62,457 bases of DNA from Rhizopus sp. PT2906 (taxonomy: Eukaryota > Mucoromycota > Mucoromycetes > Mucorales > Rhizopodaceae), in assembly GCA_025529335.1 (NCBI GenBank), contig JAMYHX010000236.1, forward strand, positions 1-62,457, in the 5' to 3' direction. Positions 45,754 to 57,743 of the stretch are shown in pieces. The notes beneath the pieces are model-generated. The model saw nothing but the letters and a program-made list of their open reading frames with translations, had not been told where the DNA came from and did not search any database. The translations under genes were made by a program, and so were the position numbers. Position 1 is the first letter of the stretch. Each line of letters opens with the position of its first letter.

Positions 45754-47606
45754 ACTGTTACTGCGTGTAATAACAGTCAATGGCACAATAAACAGCTTGT
45801 TCTCGAATTTTCTTTTTCGCCCCTTATCCGTTGTTATAGGCAATCATGACTCGGGAAGATTCCACTTGTTCATATTGAAGTAATTGTCTTATGTTGAGCC
45901 TTTCTTTTTTGCTGGAGAAAGCATTTATTTTGGTTGGTCATCTTTTTATAAGTATATATTGATAGGTTCTCTCTTTTACTAAATCTTTGATTCAAAAAAC
46001 AAACCAGATCACAAAAAAAAAAAAGAAACCAAAATTGAGAACAGTGAGTCCCTTTTGGAAACCACACCACCTTTGAAAATATGATCGGATGCTCAATTTC
46101 AACCCACGGGTGATTTGTGAAACGGCTGTATGCTTTGGTAAGAGTGGCATTAGCAAAGAAAAAAGGATGAGCTCATGTCACATGCCCTTTTGTAAGAAAA
46201 CAAAAGTGCTCATTTTCCTTCTTGGCTGTGTCACTTTTATTTATAGAATAATTATTCTTTCATCTTCTTTATAAGTGACTATAAAAAAGGATACTCCATT
46301 GGATACCATGGTAACTTGGATCATACCGTGACCCAATCTATATACGCAACTATGCCATTTTAGTCTTTATCGATCGTCTCCAGAACACCCTTTGAACCCG
46401 TGAGAATACCCTTGCTGATATTAACGGCACTTTCACCGTCACAGTAACCAGTCATAGATGTTTCTATAAACTCACTTTTGCCCTTTTAAAAAAGGCAACC
46501 TGTTATTTTCGGTGTAATTGTCATCAGTTGTGTATATGATAAGCATGAGCCTTCTAATCATCTTCTTTGACGGACAAACATAATTATCTGAATAAGGGCA
46601 TAAACAGCCTCTTATTCTCGGTCGAAAGGAAATGTGTAACTATTTTTGTGTATTGTTGCGTAGTAACAGTAAAAGTAAGGATAGTAGTCATTGAATAACT
46701 ACAATTTCATAGTATTTATTTGGTTGGACAATACACTCTTTACAACTTGCTGCGAGTGCCTAATTTCCAAATGAGTGATCTGCTGACACACAAATAAAGT
46801 TTAAACACAGGTCAACATTCCTTCTTATCCCGCGCGTCCATTGGGAAAATGAAGGAAAAATGGCAAATTAAAAAAGGGTTCAAGATAAAAAATATGGGTA
46901 CAAGACTCTATTTACAATATGGCAAAGGTATAAGAAGGATAGATTGCAAAGAAATAGCAAATTTGCATCTTATTTACATGTTCCTAGTGAATACCAATCA
47001 GCCAAACAGAGTAAAGGACCCTGTTCGATTACTAAATTTGGATGGACCCCATTTTTTAAATACCGTTTCTTCCCGATTCAGTTTTTTCATTCAAATTGCT
47101 AATGTTACACACCGTATTTTACAAAAAAGGTTGCACAGTCAAAAAACAGGCAAAATGAAGGAAAGGCATTGATAGGTTAAGTTGCTAAAACTGCTCAATT
47201 TGGGAATAAAATTTGATTGACCAAGTACTGAACTCATTTAACCAATGGAACACATCACTTTACTTCGATCCTTGTTTTTACATTACATAGTCTTGTTGTT
47301 GTGAAAGGCGCCCTTGTGTTCGATTTTTCTTTTTCGAATGCGGCATTTTGAAATCATAGTTGCACGATAATTCACGTTGACTGAACGGAAACCCATCAAG
47401 TAGAAAAAGCGGGGAAGACAATTGAAAATGTGGGGAAAATGCTGATTGGGTGTGGTATAATGCGGGGCTATCACTCTAGAACTTTTCCAAATGTTCCTGA
47501 TGAGAGACACAGTATTATAGTTTCACAGACAAAAAGAATATAAAAAGATAAACACTTATTCTTCTTTTTCTTTATTCCATTTTTATTTATTTTTTAATTA
47601 ATCTTT
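45754..47606. other. Intergenic region
   Basis: About 1.85 kb without a recognised gene. A 107-codon frame at 46849-47172 is Lys/Arg/Asn-rich and shows no domain, so I do not call it. The last part is the T-rich promoter/leader of the hexose transporter. Confidence 0.45.
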
Positions 47607-49185
47607 ATGGCTCATTCTAAATTACAGCTTTATATTGTCTGCGCATTTGCGGCAATAGGTGGTTTCTGCTTTGGTTATGATACTGGTGTCATCTCTGGTG
47701 TATTGACCTTACCTGACTTCATTCAAGTCATGACTGGTGACCCCTCTGTAACTACTCTTCGTGCTATTCAAAAATCTGTTATCACTGGTTTGTTATTGGC
47801 CGGTTGTTTCGTTGGTTCTCTCTTTGCTGGTAAGTTTAATATCTCCACTTGATAGTATCGTATGACTTATATTATATATAGCCCCCTCTTGTGAAAGACT
47901 CTCTCGTAAAATTACTATTGTCCTTGCCTCTTCTCTCTTCATTCTCGGCGCTGGTATCCAAACAGGTGCTAAAAACTATGGTATGATGATCGGTGGTCGT
48001 TTCGTCGCTGGTCTCGGTGTCGGTTCTCTCTCTATGGCTGTTCCTCTTTACTTGTCTGAATTGGCCCCCAAGGAAATTCGTGGTCGTTTGATTTCTCTTC
48101 AACAACTCATGATTACCATCGGTATCATGGTTGCTTTCTGGGCTGGTGCTGGTACTGAAATTCACCATGCTTCTTGGAGAATTCCTATTGGTATCCAAAT
48201 TGCCCCTGCTGCCGTCCTCGGTATCGGTGCTCTCTTCCTTCCTTTCTCTCCTCGTTGGTTGATCAGCAAGGGCCGCAACGAAGAAGCATTAGCTGTTCTC
48301 GCTCAGCTCCACAGTAACAATGACAAGACTGCCCCTCATGTTGTTGCCGAATACGAAGAAATCATTGCTCAAGTTGAACATGAACGCACTGTTTCTGTCT
48401 CTAGCTATGTTGAACTTCTCCAGGGTACCGTTCGCCGCAGAATGTTCCTCGGTATTCTCATTCAAGTCTTCCAACAATTCACTGGTATCAATTCCATCAT
48501 GTACTATGCTCCCCAGATCTTCATCCAAGCTGGTATCAGCGGTAACACTGCCTCATTGATCGCTTCTGGTGTCAACGGTGTCTTGAACGTCTTTTCTACT
48601 ATCCCCGCCATTCTCTTCCTTGATCGTCTTGGTCGTCGTTTCGTCTTGATCTCCGGTGCCTGTATTATGGGTCTTGCTATGCTTCTTTGTGGTATTGTCA
48701 TGGCTGCTACTGGCAAGGTCGTCACAACTGATAACGGTGAAAAGAGCATTGATATGTCCGGAAACGTCCATGCTTCTTACTTCTGTATTGTCATGATCTA
48801 CTTCTTCGTCGCCGGTTTTGCTTACTCTTGGGGTCCTGTCGGTTGGGTCTACCCTGCTGAAATCTACCCTCTCTCCATTCGTGCCAAGGGTACTTCCATC
48901 ACTACCGCTGCCAACTGGTTGATGAACTTTGTTATCTCCTTATTCGTCCCTGTCATGCTTACTTCCATCACCTGGGGTACTTACATCTTCTTTGGCTGCT
49001 GTTGTGCTGTCATGGCTGTTTGTGTCTTCATCTTCTTCCCCGAAACCAAGGGTCGTTCTCTCGAAGAAATGGATCTTGTCTTTAGTGGTCAAGTTCTTGC
49101 CTTCAGAGATCGTTCCTTCAATGTCCAATCCTCTACTGTTGATGTCAAGGAAGCCTCTGTCGTTGACACCAAGGAACAAGTCTAA
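47607..49185 (+). CDS. Hexose transporter, major facilitator superfamily (sugar porter)
   Basis: Plasma-membrane sugar carrier of 508 residues from two exons (47607-47829 and 47882-49185; the 52-nt intron has GT/AG ends). Motifs: FCFGYDTGVISGVLTL (TM1), GRFVAGLGVGSLSMAVPLYL and SELAPKEIRGRL (PLYxSExxPxxxRG), QVFQQFTGINSIMYYAPQIF (QQxxGIN, helix 7), LDRLGRRF, WGPVGWVYPAEIYPLSIRAK and FFPETKGRSLEEMD (PETKG). The loop motif is PFSPRWL rather than PESPRWL. The sequence has strong preference for C-ending codons, unlike most neighbours, which suggests high expression. Glucose and other hexoses are likely substrates, but specificity is not readable. Confidence 0.95.
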
Positions 49186-49368
49186 AAACTTTTTGATGTC
49201 GTGTAAATAGGAAGCTGGCTTTTTATTACTTTAATACTATCTACTGTACCATCCTTTTTCTTTTTAATATGATGATAGTTATTCCCAAACCTCTCTCTTT
49301 TTTTTTTTAATGTAAATGATTATTATTAACTTTTAATTTCTTCTATCATAAATAAACACTTTATTTAT

Positions 49369-52300
49369 TTATAAAATCACAAACCATTTTGATCGACAAT
49401 CTACTGCTTCTTTCCTAACAATTCTCTTTCGGTCGTCCAGTGCAACCTTTAGTTTCCATAATACGGATTGAGCGTGTGGCTTCAATACGTCTTTGGGAAG
49501 TGATGTAGGGAACTCAGATAAGCAATTTAGTACAGCCACACGTGCTTGGATAGAGCTTGAACGATCCTGAAGGATGCCGAGAAGTGAAGGAAGGATCATG
49601 CTGACTTGGCTAGAAATAGTCTCGGGTGCTTCAGTTACAGCTAGTTTGAAAGTGTTGAGCGTAGACACCCGTAGGGTTGTATCAGGTAATTCGAGTGATT
49701 GAATCAAAAGTGGAATAAGCTATAAAAAATCATTAAATCAGTAACACTATCTCTTAAGCACACACACACTTACCGGTGGAAGCTCATTCAGCAAAATTTG
49801 CTTGGGTACGTTCTTTAGTAAAAATGATAGAGCGATCAAATAATTAGGCTTGATGTCTGGTTGGGCAGAGTGATAACCTTGAATGAGTTTGGGTAAACTG
49901 TAACTGAAGAATCTCTGCTTGTACAAAAGCTATGAAATATCATTAATTACTATTTTCAGTCCTTCCACACATATACCCCATCCACTTACCGTCACGGTTG
50001 CAAATAATGACTTGTTCAATGCATAGACATCGTCTCCAACGAGAATGTCGAATCCATGTGCAACACCCTGAATACTGAGTCCGCACCACTCAATCACCTT
50101 GTCTGTCAATTCATAACATAATGGGTGAGCACGTAAAATGAGAGCCTTGGTGATCCACAGATAGACCTCAAGTGCACGAGGGTTTTGAGTTGTCGTATCC
50201 TGCAAGAGCAATGAGGTAGTCTTTACATACTCTGTTAAGGCATTATCTATATAATATATAACCATTAGTATTTGCATTGCAAGAAAAGAAAAAAGCTGCT
50301 ACTTACTGTCTTTCCATTTGTTGATCAATGAACCAATCATTCTTGATACACTTGTCGTCTGAATATCTGAACTCAAGGCCAAAGTCACCATCGTGTTCAA
50401 AAAGTCCTCCATGCTCGACACTGGCAATGCCACGTCCTTTCTTAATGAGCAAATCACTGCTGAAAACAACTGAACTGTTCTTTGCTGTCCCTCTGGTGCA
50501 GTTGGATCAAGTGGCTTGAATTGGCCTTGAGTATGCATAAACTCTACCAGATCGCCTTGTACAAAGGATTTGAATATCATGTCCATAAAGACCCTTTGTT
50601 CACTGTTATCAAGGAATGAGAACACATGGCATAAAACATGCAATGAATTATCTGTTACCTGCTATCGGCTTTGATCAAGATCGTAATGACAATAAGTGAG
50701 AGTGTCTGTAGGAGCTGAGGATCCAGATAGAGGCTATCAGACGTATCCAAACTGGCTTCAATGACTTTTCTAAAAATATAAGGCACCATCGTGTGTATTT
50801 CCTTTGCAAGGTCAGCGTGACTCTCGGCAGCCTTTGTTTGCAAAATATTTAAAATCACAGAGGCAATTGCCTGTGCATATTCAACTTGAGTTTTGCCTTG
50901 TTGACAGATAGCATCCAGTTTTTGCAAGAGTAATGGTGCAGCATGAATGTAAACGGATTCAGTAGGACAGATAGACTTGAGAGCTGTCAAAACATAACTA
51001 TCCTGTTGAGCCACCTCTTGATCTTCGGGTAGCTTGGCCATCAAGGCAGGCAGTGTCTGTTCAATAATATACAAGCTGTTGATGTGTGATGTGGCACAGA
51101 GTGCATCAAGAGCAGCCTTTCGGAGCTCTCCATCCTCGACTGGATCCAAGAGTATCTTGTTGAACGATTGTACAGCCAAGCCGATTTCATTAGGTGTTAG
51201 ATACTCTTTAGAAAGCACCATAAGTTTAATACCATTAAGACCCGACAGACGCAGCAAGTTGTACTCGTTCGATGCTGTTAAACAAGACTCAAAGATACCA
51301 AAGAAACGTTCCTTGTGCTGAACCAAGGGAGATACAAAGTCTTGATCCACTAAATACACGCATAAGTCATCCCTTTCATTAGACCATGTTAGACTTTACC
51401 CGATCCACTTTCATCAGCTACACCATACAGTGTTTTGCTTGCTTCCAACAAATCAATCAAAATATCCAGATTTGCCTTTTTCAGAACTGCCACATTGGTT
51501 TCACGGATCTGCTTGAGCACTAAAGGCACTACGATATCTACAATGTATTGGCATGCAGGGTCTGAAGCAGATGCAGCTGCACGTAAAATACGGCCTGTCT
51601 GTTTACTGTCTTTCATGTCTGGATCCTTCAGGGTTCCAATGCAATCGTCAATGAGTGGCTTCAAGGCCCTCTCCGTTGGTTCACCGTCCTGGTTGGATAG
51701 GCCTGTGCTCAAAGCCCCCACAACGGATCGAATGGCAACAATGGCCGCGTCTTCTAGACTATTATCTGTTGCGTGATATACCTCGAGCTTGAGTGATCTA
51801 AAGATTTCATGTGTATGAGGTAGAAGCGAGGCTGCTCCATATACTGGCGCGCAGGCAGCTAATGTCTCCATTGAATCCTTTTTAGCGCTCCCAGATGTTG
51901 ATGAAAGTTTCTCGAGTATTAAGGGAACAGCAAATTTGGCGAAATGTGGTGTGGATGCCAAACAATGTCTGTTGAGATTAGGTGTCAATTGTTGTACCGC
52001 CTTGATGGTTCATGACTTACCTTAGGCTCACTTTTAAGTCTTCAGCGGTGATACCATATGGATCATCTGGAGGTGGCTTAAAGGTGATGGGAAAGTAACA
52101 AAAGGTTACCTCGAATATATCCTAGTTGCTGTTATTAACATTTCTATAGTATACAAGCGAATCTACCTCCACATGAGTCGAGATGTCAAATCGATCGACA
52201 ATATCCTTTACAATCTTAAAAGCAAGCATCAAATTACGAGGATCCTTTTCGCCATCGAGGATCCGAGTGAATCCAAAGATAAACTCATTGTTGATCGATT

Positions 52301-53025
52301 TGAGTGCACCTGCATGTTTTTCGATCAACCGATCCACAACTCTATAAGCCGCATTTCGTGTACTCTGAGGAAACGTCTGCACATCAACGTGCTCCATGAT
52401 CCTATTACCGTGGATTCATGCGCATGTTAGTAAAGAGAATGAGACAGAAATACAATAACTATAAACCTTTTGGTGACTGAAACAGCATTACTGCTCGTAA
52501 AGTGAGAATAGCCTGATAAAGCAAATAATCCGTCCAGTAAGTGTTGAACGCAGGTCTTGTCTGATAATCTATCACAATAAAAATCGACCAAGACAGAGAC
52601 TGTGAAAAGTATCAGTGTATTTTTCTTTAGTTGCCACTGGTTACACTGTTACCAGCTGATTCGTTAATATCCTCTTGACGACATTCCATTAGACTAGCTG
52701 AGAGCAATCCCGTGGCTAAATTAGGAATATAAAGGAGTGTCGTAAGTATCCCTCTTTCCCCTTTTTTTTCGTGTAAAGGGTTATATTGTTACCTTTTGCT
52801 CGAACGAAGCCATCGTCATTTGTCAAGTATTCGCCTAATGTTTGAATCAGTTGCAATAAATTTTCTTGAACAGAACCTTGATTGATATCTATCATGTGTA
52901 ATTGTTATAAATTACGACAATAATAAAGATATGAGTTTTACATGAAGTGACTTGTTTAGTGGCCTCTATTGCTTCGACAGAAGAAGTGTCGGTTGTGATC
53001 ATATACTTTGTTACGTGCTTCTCCA
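49369..53025 (-). CDS. MET18: MMS19 nucleotide excision repair / cytosolic Fe-S targeting protein
   Basis: HEAT-repeat scaffold of the CIA targeting complex that hands Fe-S clusters to DNA polymerases, helicases (XPD) and others. ATG at 53025 (MEKHVTKYMITTDTSSVEAI). The N-terminal domain is found in exons at about 52121-52400 (FPQSTRNAAYRVVDRLIEKH, FGFTRILDGEKDPRNLML) and leads to DIFEVTFCYFPITFKPPPDD with PYGIT, the signature of the MMS19 N domain. HEAT-like repeats follow (for example LASTPHFAKFAVPLILEKLS). The C-terminal domain starts at ALEVYLWITKALILRAHPLC with AHGFDILVGDDVYALNKS, and ends ALDDRKRIVRKEAVDCRSKW before the stop at 49369. At least ten introns. Identification is firm from both end domains. 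Confidence 0.93.
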
Positions 53026-53587
53026 TTTTAGTGGATAAATAGATAATCTTTGCATCACACAGAGAACTTCTTTTGATAGATGTGACAGCGAAAATTATTG
53101 TGCAATTTTAACTTTATTGAAAGACAGAAAGCATTACCAGTTATGGATACATGTTCTTTTTAGTTCTTTTGTTTAAAGTTGATAATTCAACCGCTATATA
53201 CCACGGTTAGTAATAAGGGAAGGGTGACATAAGATAACTATGATCTCTGTTTCCATAACAAAAAAGTTGGTACTGTGATATTTACAGTGATATATTTTCA
53301 TGCAAACAGGGAGTAGGTTTCACAGTAAAAGGGAGTTCAAAAAAAGCTCCTTAACGAATATCAAAGTTGGATTAAACTTTATAATAAGCTCACACTGATC
53401 ATACTCCCATGAAATAGGGAGAGATAATTTCTGTGTGGCCAACCTTTTGATTACCCCTTAAACTTGAGTTACTTTACACAGACTTTATATTCAATCATAA
53501 AACGTGTTTATAAACCTTGTTCTTCTTCTCCCCTTTTTTCACTTTTAAACTTTCCTTTCTTCTTCTTTTCTTTTATGTTATAATAGT
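53026..53587. other. Intergenic region between divergent genes
   Basis: Shared upstream region of MMS19 (-) and URC4 (+). AT-rich, with a CT-rich tract just before the URC4 start. No further gene. Confidence 0.5.
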
Positions 53588-55031
53588 ATGGCTCCCTTCA
53601 TGACCAACATGACTAATAGTATTAATGACAACAATAACGACACAGAATTTCTCTTGGGATTAAACGCCGTACGTGAAAGATGCTATAAAGTACAAGAAGC
53701 AGCCAGTCGTAATCGTTTACAACACTTTGATATTGATCAATCAAAACTGGATGAAATGGTTCAATATGTCATCTCTGTTATCAAGCGTGATTACGATACT
53801 CCTTCTGATATTCCCGTCTATGGTCGATGGCGTCATTTTGATGTGGGTGGTAAGCCTCGTCTGAACCAACTCATTCAGCAGTGGGCTACCTTAGGTCTTG
53901 ATAACATGGAGCAAACAAGAAAACTGATTGATATCCTTGTCATTGCCTGTCTTATGGATGTGAAGCCTTGCCAAACCTGGACTTATATCGAGCAATCTAC
54001 GGGTAGAGTGTTCAAGCGAAAGGATGGTATCGCTATTGCTATACTAGACATGTTCCTCAAGGGAACCTTCTCCAGTGACCCTTCTCAGCCTCATCGAGTT
54101 GACTCTGAGGCCCTCAGTCGGTTAACTCTTGATACTTTACATAATGGTTTACAATTTAATGAAACAAACTCCTTCGTGGGTATTGAAGAGCGATATGACA
54201 TACTTGTCAACCTTGGCCATGCCCTAAAGAACCGTACAGACTATTTTGGAAAAGATGCCGTTCGTAGACCGGGCAACATGATTGGTAAGTGTATATAAGC
54301 GTTTTCTTAAAAAAAAAAAAAGGGGGGCCGTGCTGACTCCTTAAATAGACTATCTGTTTGATCATCCTACAACGATCAAGACCAAAAAGGGTCCACTCAT
54401 CAGTATCGAAACCATCTGGCCCGTTGTGCAAGAAATGGGAGAACTCTGGGCGTCGGAGGAAAACATTGGTGGCACAAAAGGATATGGCGATGTTTGGCCA
54501 TGCGCAGCACTACTCAACCCTAACCAAAGTAATCCAACGGGAACAGATCATTACGTGCCCTTCCACAAGTTATCACAATGGATCGTCTACTCCGTGATTG
54601 AACCAATGGAGAAGTTATTGGGAGCTACCATCGAAGGAACCGACTTGTTGACACCCCTTCCGGATTACTGCAATGGTGGTCTCCTTATTGATACTGGGTT
54701 TATTACACTGAAGCCTAAAGATTACGAACGTGGTATACAAAACTATCTTGCCAACTCATTACTTCCCTATCAACCCAAGATTGAAGTTGCTCCGATGTTT
54801 GATATGTCGGATCCTGTCGTCACTGAATGGCGTGCTCTGACGGTGGCCTATCTTGATTTGGTAGCAGAACGAGTTCGACAGACATTTAGATTAAGCAAAA
54901 AATTACTTTCACTTAGCCAACTTATTCAAGGTGGGACATGGAGTGCAGGCAGAGAATTGGCAGAAATATCAAGACCTAATACGCATGAACCTCCAATTGT
55001 CGTTAAAATGGACAAACGAGTCATCTATTAA
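53588..55031 (+). CDS. URC4: DUF1688 protein, Urc4-like (uracil catabolism)
   Basis: Two exons (53588-54284 and 54349-55031) give 459 residues. The pattern matches the DUF1688 family: LLGLNAVRERCYKVQEAASR, YGRWRHFDVGGKPRLNQLI, WTYIEQSTGRVFKRKDGIAI, PSQPHRVDSEALSRLTLDTL, LVNLGHALKNRTDYFGKD and RPGNMIDYLFDHPTT. Then come WPCAALLNPNQSNPTGTDHY, VPFHKLSQWIVYS and LPDYCNGGLLIDTGFITLKP, then FRLSKKLLSLSQLIQGGTWS. In yeasts such as Lachancea kluyveri, URC4 is needed to use uracil as nitrogen source, by a pathway distinct from the reductive one; the enzyme step is not known to me. Function here is inferred from family. Confidence 0.88.
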
Positions 55032-55167
55032 GCTTGTTTCTTTTTTCTTTTTTTTTATTGTGTTTATCACTGATAAAAAATAAATAACAAAGTTTTTCCT
55101 TTATATATAAAAAGAGATGACAATGACAAAATATGATATAAAATGCACACATTCAAGGATTGAAGTA

Positions 55168-56157
55168 TTAAAAAATGTTGAGGGTTGGGTTTTTATCAAG
55201 ACATGAACTGATGGCGTCCACCTCTTTCTCGGTGATTGTATGACATGCCATGCTACACTGAGCTTTCCTTTTAAGATCATCACACAAGGCATCCAGGTTA
55301 AAGTCTGGCATTTCTTGTTGAATTTCTTGATGAAAGTCGTATAAATATTTGCCTTCTTCTTTAGCCTTTCTTAATTTTTCAATGAAGCGTTGCTTCTTGT
55401 CGGCTGGTGATGCTATAGTAGACACTTGTGGTAATCCAAATTGTTGTGCCATGTCAAGACCAAAGAGATCGACGTCACCGAATAGCCCGGATAGATCTTC
55501 ATTCGGGAACAAAAAGTCATCGATTGCGGTTGTTGTTGTTGTATTGTTATTATTATTATTATTATTATTAGTGTTTGGCATGCCATAATTTGTAAATAAG
55601 TCATCTTTTCCATGAATCAGCAGGTCGTTACCCACGGTGAGAGAAGCTTGATTGAACAAATTAGATTGGTCATCAATAAGACCAAACTGAATAGGTTCGA
55701 TAGCATTAAATAAAGGTGTTTCATTATTATTGGACAGGGGTGACGCTTGCTCAGCAGATGAACTTGTACCATCTTCTGTGCCACTACCACTACTGCTGCT
55801 GCCACTACTACTGTTACTCCTACTGTTACTACTAAAGCTATTGCCTCCATGACTTCCGCTGCTGTCACTTCTGTTGGGTGATAACTGATGATGATTTTCT
55901 TTTGTTGTATGAACGGGAAATTGAAATGTAAATTGAGCTCCTTTTAATGCATAATTTTCTTCTTGCAGCTGTCTCAGCATTTCTTTTAGCTGCTGATTTT
56001 CTTTAATCAGGTCTTCATCTTTGGTAGCAGTAAGCGCTTCAAGCTCCGCAATACGTGCTTTTAATTCCGCAACATGTTTCTCTTTCCGGTCTCGAAAGGC
56101 TCGTTGAGCCGCTCTGTTCTGTGCCTTTCTCTTTTGTTTAGGGTCTACTGGACCATC
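55168..56157 (-). CDS. AP-1-like bZIP transcription factor (Yap1/Pap1 type), 5' exon not found
   Basis: Oxidative-stress type bZIP factor. The visible 3' exon encodes 329 residues beginning DGPVDPKQKRKAQNRAAQRA, a fungal AP-1 basic region (QNRAAQRAFRDRK), followed by a leucine zipper (ELKARIAELEALTATKDEDL, ENQQLKEMLRQLQEENYAL). The middle is Ser/Asn-rich with an Asn repeat (TTA units on the plus strand, about 55543-55569). The C-terminus has a Cys-rich region: ALCDDLKRKAQC, SMACHTITEKEVDAI and SSCL, resembling the Yap1/Pap1 c-CRD that senses redox state near the export signal. The intron acceptor is at 56158-56160; upstream lies a long poly(A)/(G)/(A) tract. I could not find the first exon or the ATG. 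Confidence 0.82.
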   Translation of the reverse strand, partial: DGPVDPKQKRKAQNRAAQRAFRDRKEKHVAELKARIAELEALTATKDEDLIKENQQLKEMLRQLQEENYALKGAQFTFQFPVHTTKENHHQLSPNRSDSSGSHGGNSFSSNSRSNSSSGSSSSGSGTEDGTSSSAEQASPLSNNNETPLFNAIEPIQFGLIDDQSNLFNQASLTVGNDLLIHGKDDLFTNYGMPNTNNNNNNNNNTTTTTAIDDFLFPNEDLSGLFGDVDLFGLDMAQQFGLPQVSTIASPADKKQRFIEKLRKAKEEGKYLYDFHQEIQQEMPDFNLDALCDDLKRKAQCSMACHTITEKEVDAISSCLDKNPTLNIF

Positions 56158-56177
56158 CTGAAAAGATTAAGATTAGT

Positions 56178-56209
56178 AAAAAAAAAAAAAAAAAAAAAAA
56201 AAAGGGGGG

Positions 56210-56247
<38 letters not shown>
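56178..56247. repeat. Long interrupted homopolymer: A26 G6 A38
   Basis: 70 bp on the plus strand (poly(T) on the coding strand of the bZIP gene) within its presumed 5' intron. Length and phase are likely unreliable in assembly. Confidence 0.8.
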
Positions 56248-56248
<1 letters not shown>

Positions 56249-56341
56249 CATGCTATTTGCATGACTTTTATACTAAAACGGTTAAATACTTTAGACTTTG
56301 TTATAGTCCCTCAATCAGAAAAATGTCAAATTGATCCAGAT

Positions 56342-56581
56342 ATGATGTCTAAAAGTCAGATTCAGCAATTTGAAAATGATAATTATGGCTTTTTGGAGGA
56401 TGAAGTATCGACAGAAATACATCAGCAACAGCAGCAACAACAACCCCAACAGCAATGCAACAACAGCAATACTACTAACAATAGACGTATGTTGGCATCA
56501 TCAAGACATTTAATAAATGTCCAAAGAAAAAGCGTGCAAGTCTCTAAAGATGGACGTGCATTATTGACATTTAGCAAGTGA
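56342..56581 (+). CDS. Hypothetical small polyQ/N protein
   Basis: ATG ATG at 56342 opens a frame MMSKSQIQQFENDNYGFLED, then a Gln-rich run, NNSNTTNNRRML and a basic C-terminus SSRHLINVQRKSVQVSKDGR before the stop near 56579. No family is recognised. It lies divergently beside the bZIP gene, past the homopolymer tract, and so could also be its antisense or upstream sequence. Low-complexity composition weakens the call. Confidence 0.35.
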   Translation: MMSKSQIQQFENDNYGFLEDEVSTEIHQQQQQQQPQQQCNNSNTTNNRRMLASSRHLINVQRKSVQVSKDGRALLTFSK

Positions 56582-56970
56582 TCTCTTTCATACAAAATTA
56601 AAATTAAATCCATTAATAAAGTGATCAGCATGTTCAGTATAAAAAAAGTCAAAAGTATTTTGAATATTGAGATTTTAACAATCAAAAAAATTACTGAAAT
56701 GGTACAATAAAAAATTGTATATGTAAAGCACAAGTTATAAGTTACCCATTATTACACTATTTAATACTATCAAAGCATTCACTTCTTGTTTTAAAATCCT
56801 TTGAGAACTAATTATGGCATATAATATTTGCTACTTTTGATGTGACCAGCTTTCTCGAAACATTTTGGCATTCGTTCTTCAACGTCATGTTAAATATTTG
56901 TTTCCAGGTCAAAAGCAAAACAAAACAAAAAAAACTCTTTACTCAACATATACTTTATATAATTGCAACC

Positions 56971-57681
56971 ATGTCTCACTCACCTGAAAGAATGAATATT
57001 GATGATGGTAAATAATTATATATATATATAAAGTTTTGATATTTACATGATATTTTAAATACGCGCTACATTAGATGTTCGAGTCAAAGGAAGAGGATTT
57101 TCCAACAATGATAGTATGGAATCAAATCAATCAAATTAGTATTAAATCTAATAATTCTATTAGGCTCTTTACGACGTGCTGGCAGAGGAGATGCAATGGA
57201 TGAAGAATTAGAACCTGTTCGCTGTAAGTCTTATTAACGAACGTTCAATTATCGAAATTGATTTTACTTATTTATTTATTTATTTCAGCTATTGAAGGCT
57301 GGATTGTTATTGTTCGTGGACTTCATGAGGAAACTGACGAAGAATCTTTGGGAGAGAGATTCATGGAATATGGCACAATTAAAAATATTCATTTAAATTT
57401 GGACAGACGTACAGGTTATGTCAAGGTAAAATGCTGAAATTTTGGAATTTTTATATATTCTGATTTGGTTAATAAACTCATTATAGGGTTATGCATTCAT
57501 TGAATATGAAGCACGTAAGGAAGCAGAATCTGCTATTACAGAGGCTAATGATACAAAATATCTTGGAGAAACCATCAAGGTCGATTACGCTTTCATCAAG
57601 GGCCCTACCTCAACAAATGACGATAATCGTGATAGACGTGATCGTAGACGCAATAGAAGTTTAAGTCCTGCAAGAGATTAA
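56971..57681 (+). CDS. RNA-binding protein Y14 (RBM8A), exon junction complex subunit
   Basis: Core protein of the exon junction complex with Mago. ATG at 56971 (MSHSPERMNIDDG). Small exons join in phase (VRVKGRGFSNNDS; SLRRAGRGDAMDEELEPVR). Then comes one RRM: SIEGWIVIVRGLHEETDEES, LGERFMEYGTIKNIHLNLDR (the Y14 signature GxIKNxHLNLDRRTGxxKGY), RTGYVK | GYAFIEYEARKEA and TIKVDYAFIKGP. The tail is Arg/Asp/Ser-rich (DRRDRRRNRSLSPARD). Four short introns. Retention of the EJC in an intron-rich fungus is expected. Confidence 0.95.
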
Positions 57682-57702
57682 AAACATATATTATGAATGG
57701 AT

Positions 57703-57743
<41 letters not shown>

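Noticed and set aside
46849..47172. 107-codon open frame on the plus strand
   Set aside because: Low-complexity Lys/Arg/Asn composition, no domain and no promoter or splice support; probably chance.
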